Below, piece after piece: positions 37,227-47,755 of a stretch of DNA of 64,000 bases (the first letter of the stretch is position 1; each line of letters begins with the position of its first letter). A program made the position numbers and the translations under genes. Source of the DNA: CAZTDU01 sp050248795 (GTDB lineage: Bacteria; Pseudomonadota; Gammaproteobacteria; Burkholderiales; SG8-39); the NCBI GenBank assembly GCA_050248795.1, contig JBFWRS010000011.1, positions 31,925-95,924 of the forward strand. The letters are read 5' to 3'. Under the pieces are notes generated by a model. The model did no database searches. It was not told the origin of the DNA and saw only the letters and a program-made list of their open reading frames with translations.

Positions 37227-38371
37227 GTCGTTCCCCATACAAGTCTGGCGGTCTCCATCATCACGTCGAGCTTCGCCCATTGCTCGGCTTCGCTAAGCAG
37301 GTTGCCGCCGATGCCGGAGGCGAACCCGCATTGCGGGCTGATGGCAATCTGTTCCAGCGGCACGAAGCGCGCGGCATCGTCGATGCGCCTGCGCAGCTCG
37401 TCCACCGTCTCCACGCGCCCGGTCTTGGTGGTGATGATGCCGAGCACCACGATGGTGCCCTTGCCGACGAAGCGCAGCGGCTCGAAGCCGCCGGCACGCT
37501 CGGTGTCGTACTCGAGCAGCAGGCGATCATAGGCGAGGCCGCCGAACAGCGTTTCCGCGATCGCGTCGTACTTGCCTTCGCGGTGCCACATGCTGGCACG
37601 GTTGCCGCGGCACACGTGCAGGCCGAAGGTCGCCCGGCCTTTCAGCCCGGCAATCACCGCGTTGTCGGCCTCGACCGCGCGCTTCAGGCTGCGCAGGGGA
37701 TCTTCGCCGCGCGCCTGCATGCGCTCGAGCGTCGCGGGGTCGACGTAGCCGGTGTAGCTGGGCTCGTCGATCTGCACGTAGTCGCAGCCGGCGTCGACCA
37801 GTTCGCCCACCATGCGCCGCTGGATCGCCACCACGTCGGCGAGGAATTCATCCGCACCGGCATAGTGGCCGCGCGATCCCTCGATGTCGCACATCTGGTG
37901 CACCCGGTCGGCACCCATCAGCGTGACCTTGACCGGGCCGCGGGCGACCGACTTGAGGAAACGCAGCTCCTCGAGCGGGAAGTTCCGCTTCAGCGACAGC
38001 TTCGCCGTCGCCGGAATCTTGAACGTGAGCACCGCATCGTCTCCCCGGTGCAGCGGGGTCTCGTGCGCCGCCTTGTCGCCCGGGTTCTGGAGAAACTTCT
38101 TCCATGAACCCTGCCACAGGTCCCAGCCGGACACCTCGGAGAAGCTGACCTGCCAGTTCAGGCGGCGGAACTCGCCGTCGGTGACGGCCGGCAATCCGTG
38201 CTTCTCCTGAATGCGCACTACGCTCCGGATCGCGTCATCCTGATCCGCGCGCAGCGCCGCGTCGTCTATCTCGCCGAGTGCGCGGCGGCGAAACTGCAGC
38301 TTCAGGGCTTCCGGTCTGAGCAGGCTACCTACGTGGTCGACGCGCAGCATCGGAGTCAAGGTCGTCGTCAT
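37223..38371 (-). CDS. MetE C-terminal-like (UROD/MetE superfamily) methyltransferase in the hut operon
   Basis: Protein of 382 residues homologous only to the catalytic half of cobalamin-independent methionine synthase (about 750 residues). It starts near HVGSLLRPEALK and keeps apparent zinc ligands in LHVCRGN and ISPQCGFAS, and the motif YVQIDEPSYTG. This short family includes folate-independent core methionine synthases and epoxyalkane:CoM transferase-type enzymes, so methionine synthesis should not be assumed. It is the promoter-proximal gene of the hutU-hutH unit (ATGA overlap), an unusual partnership. Confidence 0.85.
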
Positions 38372-38404
38372 CGAATAATTATCGCCCAAGCCGTTGCGAG
38401 GCGA

Positions 38405-38433
38405 TTGAGACGACCGGGAAACTCCTGTAAACT
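38405..38433 (+). promoter_or_regulatory. Sigma70-type promoter of pyrG
   Basis: TTGAGA at 38405-38410 and TAAACT at 38428-38433 with an ideal 17-bp spacer. Predicted start of transcription is about 20 nt before pyrG ATG. This is the best-formed promoter in the window. Confidence 0.65.
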
Positions 38434-38459
38434 CCGTCATCCCTACTCCCCGTAGGCAA

Positions 38460-40111
<1,652 letters not shown>

Positions 40112-40115
<4 letters not shown>

Positions 40116-40954
40116 AGCTCTGCGGTTTCGAGGCGGGGCTGGAGCAGCCGTTCTTCCTTATCGCCGGCCCCTGCGTCGTCGAGTCGCGCCAGTTGCAGGT
40201 GGACGTGGCGGGCACGTTGAAGGAGATCTGCGGCGCGCTGGGGATCCCGTTCATATTCAAGTCGTCCTACGACAAGGCCAACCGCAGTTCGGGGCGGTCG
40301 TTCCGCGGCCTCGGCATGGACGAGGGCCTCAAGATCCTCGGCGACGTCAGAAAGCAGCTCGACGTTCCGGTACTCACCGACGTCCACGCGATCGAGGAGG
40401 TCAAGCCGGTGGCGGCTGTCGTCGATGTGCTGCAGACGCCTGCGTTCCTTTGCCGGCAGACCGATTTCATCCGCGCCGCCGCATCCGCCGGCAAGCCGGT
40501 GAACATCAAGAAGGGGCAGTTCCTGTCGCCGCAGGAAATGAAGAATGTCGTGGACAAGGCGCGCGAGGCGAGCGGGGAGGACAACGTCCTCGTCTGCGAA
40601 CGCGGCTTCGCGTTCGGCTACGGCAACCTCGTTTCCGACATGCGCTCGCTTGCCATCATGCGCGAGACCGGCTGCCCGGTGGTGTTCGACGCCACGCACT
40701 CGGTGCAGTTGCCAGGCGGACAGGGCACTGCCTCCGGCGGGCAGCGGGAGTTCATCCCGGTGCTGGCGCGTGCCGCGGTGGCGAGCGGCATATCGGGGCT
40801 GTTCATGGAAACCCACCCCGATCCCGCGAACGCGAAGTCGGACGGCCCGAACGCCTGGCCGCTCGCGATGATGAGATCCCTGCTCGAGACGCTTGCCGAG
40901 CTTGACCGTACGGTGAAGCGCAGCGGCTTCGCCGAGTTTGCCGTGAAGCAATGA
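40112..40954 (+). CDS. kdsA: 3-deoxy-8-phosphooctulonate synthase (KDO-8-P synthase)
   Basis: Condenses arabinose-5-phosphate and phosphoenolpyruvate to KDO-8-phosphate for lipopolysaccharide. The 280-residue protein contains IAGPCVVES with C21 at the metal-ligand position where the E. coli metal-free enzyme has Asn, so this is likely the metal-dependent class. Other signatures are KSSYDKANRSS, TDVHAIEE and FDATHSVQLPGG. The start overlaps the pyrG stop (ATGA). Confidence 0.96.
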
Positions 40955-40973
40955 ACCGACGAAGGAAAGCACC

Positions 40974-42257
40974 ATGAGCTCGATCGTAGATGTCGTCGCC
41001 CGGGAAATCCTCGATTCGCGCGGCAACCCCACAGTCGAGGCCGACGTGCTGCTCGAATCCGGCGTCATGGGGCGCGCTGCGGTGCCTTCAGGCGCCTCCA
41101 CCGGGAGCCGCGAGGCGATCGAGCTGCGCGACGGCGATGCACGGCGCTACGGCGGCAAGGGCGTGCTGAAGGCGGTAGAGCACGTGAATACCGAGATCTC
41201 GGAAGCGATCGTCGGGCTGGACGCTTCGGAGCAATCCTTCATCGACAAGACCCTGATCGAGCTCGACGGCACCGGGAACAAGGAGCGGCTGGGCGCCAAC
41301 GCGCTGCTCGCGGTTTCCATGGCGGTGGCGCGTGCTGGCGCGGAGGAATCGGGCCTGCCACTCTACCGTTACTTCGGCGGCTCCGCGGGCATGCAGATGC
41401 CGGTGCCGATGATGAACGTGATCAATGGCGGCGCGCACGCCAACAACGGGTTGGACATGCAGGAGTTCATGATCGTGCCGGTCGGGCCCGGCAGCTTCCG
41501 CGAGGCACTGCGCTGCGGCGCCGAGGTGTTCCACGCGCTGAAGAAGCTGATCCATGCGAAGGGCATGTCCACCGCGGTGGGCGACGAGGGCGGCTTCGCG
41601 CCGTCGCTGCCGACGCACGCGGCGGCGATCGAGCTGATTCTCGAGGCGATCGACAAGGCCGGCTACACGGCCGGACAGGACGTGCTGCTCGCGCTCGATT
41701 GCGCGGCGTCGGAGTTCCACAAGGACGGCAAGTACGTCCTCGGCTCCGAAAGGCTGACGCTGGACTCGGCAGGATTCGCGGACTACCTGGCGAACCTGGC
41801 TGACAAGTACCCCATCGTGTCGATCGAGGACGGCATGGGTGAGAGCGACTGGGATGGCTGGAAGACGCTCACCAGCAGGCTCGGGCGCAGGCTGCAGCTG
41901 GTAGGAGACGACAATTTCGTCACCAATCCGCGCATCCTCAAGGAGGGCATCGCGCAGGGCGTTGCGAACGCGATCCTCATCAAGGTGAACCAGGTCGGCA
42001 CGCTGACCGAGACTTTCGCCACCATCGAGATGGCGAAGCGCGCCGGCTATGGCACCGTGATCTCGCACCGCTCCGGCGAGACCGAGGACAGCACCATCGC
42101 CGACATCGCGGTGGGCACCAACGCGCTGCAGATCAAGACCGGATCGCTGTCCCGGTCCGACCGCATGGCGAAATACAACCAGCTGCTGAGGATCGAGGAA
42201 GACCTCGGCGACTCGGTCAGCTATCCGGGACGCGACGCGTTCATGCGCCTGGGCTGA
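40974..42257 (+). CDS. eno: Enolase
   Basis: Glycolytic enzyme interconverting 2-phosphoglycerate and phosphoenolpyruvate, 427 residues. Signatures: REILDSRGNPTVEADV, GGAHANNGLDMQEFM, GDEGGFAPSLP, LVGDDNFVTNP and SHRSGETEDSTIADIAVG. An SD (gaaaggaa-like, aggaaagc) precedes the ATG. In the pyrG-kdsA cluster and followed after 1 bp by ftsB. Confidence 0.98.
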   Translation: MSSIVDVVAREILDSRGNPTVEADVLLESGVMGRAAVPSGASTGSREAIELRDGDARRYGGKGVLKAVEHVNTEISEAIVGLDASEQSFIDKTLIELDGTGNKERLGANALLAVSMAVARAGAEESGLPLYRYFGGSAGMQMPVPMMNVINGGAHANNGLDMQEFMIVPVGPGSFREALRCGAEVFHALKKLIHAKGMSTAVGDEGGFAPSLPTHAAAIELILEAIDKAGYTAGQDVLLALDCAASEFHKDGKYVLGSERLTLDSAGFADYLANLADKYPIVSIEDGMGESDWDGWKTLTSRLGRRLQLVGDDNFVTNPRILKEGIAQGVANAILIKVNQVGTLTETFATIEMAKRAGYGTVISHRSGETEDSTIADIAVGTNALQIKTGSLSRSDRMAKYNQLLRIEEDLGDSVSYPGRDAFMRLG

Positions 42258-42258
42258 C

Positions 42259-42549
42259 ATGAAGTTGCTGGCCGGCATCCTTGCCGCGCTGATCGTGCTG
42301 ATCCAGTATCCGCTGTGGATCGGCAAGGGGGGATGGCTGCGTGTACATGAATCCGACCGGCAGCTTTCGCTGCAGAAGGCGAGGAACGGGCAACTTCGCG
42401 CGCGCAATGCCGCGCTGGAGGCGGACGTGCGCGACCTGAAGCAGGGAACCGAGGCGATAGAGGAGCGCGCGCGCTACGAACTCGGCTTGGTCAAACCCGA
42501 CGAGGTATTCTTCCAGTACGTCGACGCTCCCCCGGGAGGCACGAAATGA
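42259..42549 (+). CDS. ftsB: Cell division protein FtsB
   Basis: Small bitopic divisome protein, 96 residues. A single N-terminal membrane helix (residues about 3-20, LLAGILAALIVLIQYPLWIG) is followed by a leucine-zipper-like coiled coil (QLSLQKARNGQLRARNAALEADVRDLKQGTEAIEERARYELG), ending in the conserved GLVKPDEVFFQ segment. It works with FtsL and FtsQ to activate septal peptidoglycan synthesis. It stands right after eno, the usual place, and overlaps the next gene by 4 bp. Confidence 0.95.
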   Translation: MKLLAGILAALIVLIQYPLWIGKGGWLRVHESDRQLSLQKARNGQLRARNAALEADVRDLKQGTEAIEERARYELGLVKPDEVFFQYVDAPPGGTK

Positions 42550-43343
42550 AGCTGACTCAGGCGCAACTGGAGCAGTTCGATCGTCAGGGGTTCCTGTTCT
42601 TTCCGGCCCTCTTCTCGCGCGCCGAGGTAGCGTCGCTCGCTGCCGAGGTGCCGCGCATCTACGCCGAGTTCCGGCCGGAAGTGCAGCGCGAGAAGGACGG
42701 CAGGACCCCGCGCACCAGCTTTGCCGCCCATACGTACAACCCGGTGTTCGCGAAGCTTGCGCGTCACCCGCGCCTGGTCGGGCCGGTGGAGCAGGTGTTC
42801 GGCGAGAGGCTCTACATGCACCAGTTCAAGATCAACGGCAAGATGGCGTTCGACGGCGACGTCTGGCAGTGGCACCAGGACTTCGGCACCTGGCACCGCG
42901 ACGACGAGATGCCGGAGCCGCGCGCGATGAACATTGCCCTGTTCCTCGACGAGGTGAACGAGCACAACGCGCCGCTGATGTTCATCCCGGGCTCGCACAA
43001 GGGCGGCATCATCAGCGCCGGTCACGACACCAGCACGACCAGCTACCCGCTATGGACGATCGACAAGGACACCATCGCCGGGCTGGTCGCGCGCGGCGGC
43101 ATCGTGTCGCCCAAGGGCGCGCCCGGCAGCGTCATCATGTTCCACGCCAACCTGGTGCACGGTTCGGCGAGCAACATGAGCCCGTGGAACCGCAATATCG
43201 TCTACCTGTCCCTGTGTGCCGTGTCGAACCACATCCGGCGCTTCAAGCGCCCGGCGTACATCGCGCATCGCGATTTCACCCCCATCGAAGCCCTCGCGGA
43301 CGACTGCCTGAATGAACCTGCACCGGCTGCTGCAGCAGCGTGA
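42546..43343 (+). CDS. Phytanoyl-CoA dioxygenase (PhyH) family protein
   Basis: Fe(II)/2-oxoglutarate-dependent oxygenase fold, 265 residues. The iron-binding H-x-D is in QWHQDFGTW and the distal His in MFHANLVHGSASN, with RNIVYLSL after it. Substrate is unknown; relatives include ectoine hydroxylase and many uncharacterised enzymes. It overlaps ftsB by ATGA but is not part of the conserved division cluster; it overlaps the following oxidoreductase gene by 32 bp, indicating a functional pair. Confidence 0.88.
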   Translation: MKLTQAQLEQFDRQGFLFFPALFSRAEVASLAAEVPRIYAEFRPEVQREKDGRTPRTSFAAHTYNPVFAKLARHPRLVGPVEQVFGERLYMHQFKINGKMAFDGDVWQWHQDFGTWHRDDEMPEPRAMNIALFLDEVNEHNAPLMFIPGSHKGGIISAGHDTSTTSYPLWTIDKDTIAGLVARGGIVSPKGAPGSVIMFHANLVHGSASNMSPWNRNIVYLSLCAVSNHIRRFKRPAYIAHRDFTPIEALADDCLNEPAPAAAAA

Positions 43344-44670
43344 GGCGGCCGGAAAACCGCTGCGCGTCGGCGTCATCGGCGCCGGCAAGTTCGCCGCCAT
43401 GTACCTCGCGCAGGTACCGCGCACGCCCGGCGTGCACCTGCTCGGCATTGCCGACCTTTCGCCGGCAAACGCAAGGCTGAACCTCGCCCGCGTCGGCTGG
43501 GACGAGGCGGCGCACGCCGCGCCTTCGCTGGATGCGGCGCTGAAGGAGCGTCGCACGCACGTCGGCGAGGACTGGCGGGCGCTGGTGTCGCACCCCGGCG
43601 TGGACATCATCCTCGAAGCCACGGGAAACCCGGTTGCGGCGGTCGAGCATGTGCTTGCGGCCTTCGCGCACGGCAAGCATGTGGTCATGATCACCGTCGA
43701 GGCCGACGCCTTCTGCGGGCCGATGCTCGCGCAGCGCGCCGAGCAGGCGGGCGTGGTGTACAGCCTGGCGTATGGCGACCAGCCGGCAATCATCTGCGAC
43801 CTGGTGGACTGGGCGCGCAGCGCGGGCTTCGCGGTGATTGCCGCGGGCCGCGGCCACAAGTGGCTGCCGCATTTCGCGCAATCGACGCCGGAAACGGTAT
43901 GGGGATACTACGGCCTCACCGAGGAGCAGGCGCGCGTCGGCGGGCTGAATCCGAAGATGTTCAACTCCTTCCTCGACGGCTCGAAGCCGGCGATCGAATC
44001 CAGCGCGGTGTGCAACGCCACCGGCCTCACGCCGGCGCCGGAAGGCCTGCTGTACCCGCCGGCCGCGGTCGATGACATTCCGCTGGTGATGCGTCCGCGC
44101 GAGGAGGGCGGACAGCTGCATCACAAGGGGCAGGTCGAAGTGATCTCGTCCTTGGAGCGCGACGGCCGGCCGATTCCCTACGACATCCGCTTCGGCGTCT
44201 GGGTGGTTTTCGAGGGCGAGTCCGAGTACATCCGCCGCTGCTTCACCGAGTACGGCATACGCACAGATCCATCCGGGCGCTATGCCTGCATGTACAAGCG
44301 CTGGCACCTGATCGGGCTCGAGGTCGGCATCTCGGTGGCATCGGTGGGCCTGCGGCGCGAGCCGACCGGCTGCGCCACCGGCTTCCGCGCCGATGCGGTG
44401 GCAGTGGCCAAGCGCGCGCTGAAGCCGGGCGAGATCCTCGACGGCGAAGGCGGCTATACGGTGGCCGGACGGCTGATGCCCGCGCAGGACTCACTGAACG
44501 CGGGCTGCCTGCCGCTCGGCCTGGCTCACGGCGTAAAGATGCTCAAGGCGGTCGCTGCCGGTCAGGCGGTGCGCTGGAGCGACGTGGCGGTCGACTCGGG
44601 CCTGGCGGCGGTGAAACTGCGGCAGGAGATGGAAGCGACGTTTGGTACGCGGACACGGGAGGCGGCCTGA
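43312..44670 (+). CDS. NAD(P)-binding oxidoreductase with SAF domain, homoserine-dehydrogenase-like
   Basis: Protein of 452 residues with a Rossmann motif LRVGVIGAGKFAAMYLAQ, an ATGNPVAAVEH segment typical of homoserine-dehydrogenase-like proteins, and a C-terminal SAF-type domain (ALKPGEILDGEGGYTVAGRLMPA). Families of this form are annotated as predicted homoserine dehydrogenase but lack the ACT domain, and their reaction is uncharacterised. It probably acts on the product of the overlapping PhyH oxygenase. The stop codon overlaps the CTG start proposed for the next gene. Confidence 0.85.
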   Translation: MNLHRLLQQREAAGKPLRVGVIGAGKFAAMYLAQVPRTPGVHLLGIADLSPANARLNLARVGWDEAAHAAPSLDAALKERRTHVGEDWRALVSHPGVDIILEATGNPVAAVEHVLAAFAHGKHVVMITVEADAFCGPMLAQRAEQAGVVYSLAYGDQPAIICDLVDWARSAGFAVIAAGRGHKWLPHFAQSTPETVWGYYGLTEEQARVGGLNPKMFNSFLDGSKPAIESSAVCNATGLTPAPEGLLYPPAAVDDIPLVMRPREEGGQLHHKGQVEVISSLERDGRPIPYDIRFGVWVVFEGESEYIRRCFTEYGIRTDPSGRYACMYKRWHLIGLEVGISVASVGLRREPTGCATGFRADAVAVAKRALKPGEILDGEGGYTVAGRLMPAQDSLNAGCLPLGLAHGVKMLKAVAAGQAVRWSDVAVDSGLAAVKLRQEMEATFGTRTREAA

Positions 44671-45314
44671 CCGAGTGGCGTCTGCAGGGCGACTGGTGGG
44701 ACCTGTGCAATTGCGCGATCGGCTGTCCTTGCGTGTTCAGCTCGCCGCCGACGCTCGGCTATTGCGAAGGCGTGCTGACCTGGCTGATCCGCGACGGTCA
44801 CTACGGCGAAGTGAAGCTGGGCGGCCTCGCGGTCGTTCTGGTGATCCGCTTCGAAGGCACGGTGTTCGAGAAGAACCGGCAGTTCGGCTTCCTCATCGAC
44901 GACAGGGCGGACGCCGCGCAGCGCGATGCGCTGCGTACGATCTTCCTCGGCAAGGCGGGCGGCGCATTCGCCGCGTGGGCGGAGCTGACGATCCAGGTGG
45001 ACGGGGTCGAATTCGTGAAGATGGACGTGTCGCAGGATGCCGAGCACTGGCGCGTCGATGTGCCGGGCTGGATCGAGGGCCTGGGCGGGCCGTTCCGCAA
45101 GTACATGGTTCCGGAAGGGGACACGTGCCGCATCACCAACGCGCCGCGTCCGGAGGTGGTACCGGGTTACATCACGGTAGGGGAGGCCAAGCGCAACGTG
45201 GTCAAGGGCATTTTCGGCCGCAACTGGGACTGGTCAGGACGCTCAGCCAAGCACATCGGCTTCGACCTGCGCGGGCCGAACGCGTTTACCTGGCGAAAGC
45301 CGGTCACGGCCTGA
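44667..45314 (+). CDS. DUF1326 protein, probable CTG start
   Basis: Protein of about 215 residues of the DUF1326 family (function unknown), recognised by WRLQGDWWDLCNCAIGCPC with several conserved Cys near the N-terminus. No ATG, GTG or TTG lies in frame before this motif; the only matching start is CTG at 44667, overlapping the upstream TGA as CTGA and preceded 4 nt earlier by gggagg. A GTG at 44733 would delete the conserved Cys motif. DUF1326 and DUF2182 genes are commonly neighbours, as here. Confidence 0.8.
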   Translation: MTEWRLQGDWWDLCNCAIGCPCVFSSPPTLGYCEGVLTWLIRDGHYGEVKLGGLAVVLVIRFEGTVFEKNRQFGFLIDDRADAAQRDALRTIFLGKAGGAFAAWAELTIQVDGVEFVKMDVSQDAEHWRVDVPGWIEGLGGPFRKYMVPEGDTCRITNAPRPEVVPGYITVGEAKRNVVKGIFGRNWDWSGRSAKHIGFDLRGPNAFTWRKPVTA

Positions 45315-45320
45315 GGCGGC

Positions 45321-45950
45321 ATGGGCTGGACCGCCGGGCACTTCGCGGCAGTCCTCGCCATGTGGATCGTGATGATGGCGGCGATGATGCTGCCCTCCAG
45401 CTATCCGATGATCCGTGCGTTCGCGACCATCAACCGCAGGCGGCGCGAGCGTTCTGCGCCCTACGTCGCGACCACCGTATTCATCCTCGGCTACCTCGTG
45501 GCATGGAGCGCATTCAGCCTCGCCGCGACGCTCGCGCACTGGGCGCTCGAGCGGCAGGGACTGGTGAACGTCGACATGGAATCGGCCTCCGCGGGCTTCA
45601 CTGCGGCGCTGTTCCTTGCCGCCGGCATCTACCAGTGGACGCCACTGAAGGACGCCTGCCTCACGCGCTGCCGGTCCACCGACGGATTCATCCTGTCGGA
45701 ATGGCGCGATGGTGCTGCAGGGGCCATCCTGATGGGACTGCGCCACGGACAGTTCTGCGTCGGCTGTTGCGCAGGCCTGATGCTGCTGCTGTTTGCGGTG
45801 GCGATGATGGACTGGCGCTGGGTTCTGGCGCTTGCGCTGCTGGTCGCCATCGAGAAACTGCTGCCGATGCCCGCCTTCTGGCGCCATGCCATAGGCGCGG
45901 CGCTGACCGGGACGGGCATCGTGCTCGGTGTCAGCCTTCTCGTTCCTTGA
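45321..45950 (+). CDS. DUF2182 membrane protein
   Basis: Predicted metal-binding integral membrane protein, 209 residues with about five to six hydrophobic helices. Typical family segments are WIVMMAAMMLPSSYPMIR, YQWTPLKDACLTRCR and GLRHGQFCVGCCAGLMLLLF with clustered Cys. It is 6 bp after DUF1326 and convergent with the carboxymuconolactone decarboxylase-like gene, overlapping it by 20 bp. Function is unknown; its Cys-rich motif suggests metal or thiol chemistry together with DUF1326. Confidence 0.87.
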   Translation: MGWTAGHFAAVLAMWIVMMAAMMLPSSYPMIRAFATINRRRRERSAPYVATTVFILGYLVAWSAFSLAATLAHWALERQGLVNVDMESASAGFTAALFLAAGIYQWTPLKDACLTRCRSTDGFILSEWRDGAAGAILMGLRHGQFCVGCCAGLMLLLFAVAMMDWRWVLALALLVAIEKLLPMPAFWRHAIGAALTGTGIVLGVSLLVP

Positions 45951-46320
45951 ACACTTCCCTGGCGAGGTGGAACGCAGTCACCGCTGCGGGCACGCCGCAG
46001 TAGATCGCCGCCTGCATCAGCACTTCACGGATCTCCTCCTTGGTGACGCCGTTGTTCAGCGCGCCGTTCAGGTGCAGCTTCAGCTCGGCGCCACGGTTCA
46101 ATGCCGTAAGCATGGCGAGATTCAGCAGGCTGCGTGTCTTGCGGTCCAGTCCAGGACGGTTCCAGACGTCGTTCCAGCAGTAGGTGTTGAGCATCTCGAC
46201 GAAGGGGCGGTTGAAGTCGTCCACTGCCGCCATCGACTTGTCTACATAGCCCGCGCCCAGCACTTCCTTGCGGGTCTTTAGGCCGTCATCGAATCTTTCC
46301 TTGTGGGAACGCTTGTCCAT
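45931..46320 (-). CDS. Carboxymuconolactone decarboxylase family protein, PcaC-like
   Basis: Small helical protein, 129 residues. RFDDGLKTRKEVLGAGYVDKSMAAVDDFNRPF at the N-terminus and SLLNLAMLTALNRGAELKLHLNGALNNGVTKEEIREVLMQAAIYCGVPAAVTAFH are typical of gamma-carboxymuconolactone decarboxylases. Only a single Cys is present, so it is not an AhpD-type CxxC peroxidase. With the divergent pcaB-like gene it could act in a protocatechuate-type or related ring-cleavage pathway, although no other pca genes are in the window. Confidence 0.87.
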   Translation of the reverse strand: MDKRSHKERFDDGLKTRKEVLGAGYVDKSMAAVDDFNRPFVEMLNTYCWNDVWNRPGLDRKTRSLLNLAMLTALNRGAELKLHLNGALNNGVTKEEIREVLMQAAIYCGVPAAVTAFHLAREVFKEREG

Positions 46321-46361
46321 CGTCTGCTTCTCCTGGGTTGAACGGATTTTCGTCCGGGGAA

Positions 46362-46369
46362 AGTATACT
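46362..46369. promoter_or_regulatory. Palindromic AGTATACT in divergent pcaC-like/pcaB-like gap
   Basis: The octamer agtatact is a perfect palindrome that gives a -10-like TATACT on both strands. TTGAAC at 46338-46343 could be a -35 for the plus strand with a long 20-bp spacer. It might serve both divergent genes. Confidence 0.4.
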
Positions 46370-46430
46370 GGCAGCACATGTTCCCGGACGCCCGAGTTCC
46401 CCGATCCGTGCGTGAAGATCCCGCCTCCAG

Positions 46431-47735
46431 ATGATCCGCGCCGTCGCCGAGATCTTCTCGGAATCCTCAGTGATCCAATCATTGCTTCGCGTCGAGGCGG
46501 CGCTGGCGCAGGCTCAGGCACAGGTCGGCGTCATTCCCGCGGAAGCCGCGCGCACGATAGCCGCGCACGCACGCATCGACGAACTCGATGTGCCGAAGCT
46601 CCGCGAGCAGACGCGCAGGACCGGCTATCCGGTCGCGCCGCTGGTGCGGCAGTTGACCGCGGCCTGCGGCGAGCACGGCCGCTATGTGCACTGGGGCGCC
46701 ACCACGCAGGACATCCTGAACACCGCGCTGGCGCTGCAGGTGAACGAGAGCCTCGCGCGGCTGCATGCCGAGTTGCGCGCCGCGATGAAGGCGCTTGCAG
46801 GGCTGGTGCGCACCCACCGCGACACGCTGATGGTCGGGCGCACCTTCGGCGGCCACGCGCTACCGATCACCTTCGGCTTCAAGGCCGCGGTGTGGCTTTC
46901 CGGCTTGCTGAGGCATGCGCAGCGCCTGCGCAACCTGCGTGACCGGCCGCTCGAAGGCGAGTTTGCCGGCGTCGGCGGAACGCTGGCATCCCTCGGCGGC
47001 CGCGGGCTCGACGTGCGCGCGGCGTTCATGCAGGTCCTCGGCCTGCCGGAGCCGCTGGTAACCTGGGCATCGCAGCGCGACCGCGTGGTCGAGATCACCG
47101 GCTTCCTTGCCGGGCTGTGCGGGTCGGCGGGCAAGATCGCGTTCGATGTGTCCGAGCTTTCGGGCACCGACATCGGCGAGCTTGCCGAGCCGGTGTCTGG
47201 CGGGAAAGATGCCAGCAGCACGCTGCCCTTCAAGGCCAATCCGATCTACTGCGGGCATGTGATGACCGCGGCGACGCTGGTCGGGCAGCACGCCGGTGCG
47301 GTACTTGCCGCCATACGCCAGCGCGAGGAACGCTCGAGCGAAGGCATGCTGGAGTACGAGTCCGTGCCGCAGGCGTTCGTGCAGGCGGAGCGCTGCCTGG
47401 CTAACCTGCGCACCATCGTCGATGGCCTGCAGGTGTTTCCCGAGCGCATGCGCAGCAACCTTGCGCTGACGCGCGGCGTGATACTCGCAGAGCGCTACAT
47501 GATGGCGCTGGCGCCGCACCTGGGCAGGCTCGCTGCGCACGACCTCGTGCACGATGCCTGCAAGGCCGCGGTGGAGCAGGGCGTGGAGGTCGGTGCAGTG
47601 CTCGCCCGCACGCCGGAAGTCATGCGACACCTCGATGCGGCTGCGCTCGCGGAGCTGGGCAACCCTGCGGGCTACCTGGGCGAAGCGCAGCGGATGATCG
47701 ACGCCGTGCTTGCGGAGCTGGGCAAGCGCAGCTGA
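46431..47735 (+). CDS. PcaB-like lyase of the fumarase/aspartase superfamily
   Basis: Protein of 434 residues like 3-carboxy-cis,cis-muconate cycloisomerase or adenylosuccinate lyase. Superfamily signature KDASSTLPFKANPIYCGHV is present, as well as HWGATTQDILNTALALQ with the catalytic-region TTQD. The beginning FSESSVIQSLLRVEAALAQAQA fits PcaB-type proteins; the divergent PcaC-like gene supports that reading. No SD is evident at the ATG. Which cycloisomerisation or elimination it carries out is not provable from sequence. Confidence 0.85.
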   Translation: MIRAVAEIFSESSVIQSLLRVEAALAQAQAQVGVIPAEAARTIAAHARIDELDVPKLREQTRRTGYPVAPLVRQLTAACGEHGRYVHWGATTQDILNTALALQVNESLARLHAELRAAMKALAGLVRTHRDTLMVGRTFGGHALPITFGFKAAVWLSGLLRHAQRLRNLRDRPLEGEFAGVGGTLASLGGRGLDVRAAFMQVLGLPEPLVTWASQRDRVVEITGFLAGLCGSAGKIAFDVSELSGTDIGELAEPVSGGKDASSTLPFKANPIYCGHVMTAATLVGQHAGAVLAAIRQREERSSEGMLEYESVPQAFVQAERCLANLRTIVDGLQVFPERMRSNLALTRGVILAERYMMALAPHLGRLAAHDLVHDACKAAVEQGVEVGAVLARTPEVMRHLDAAALAELGNPAGYLGEAQRMIDAVLAELGKRS

Positions 47736-47755
47736 ACGCCGCCGGGCGCAGGCAT

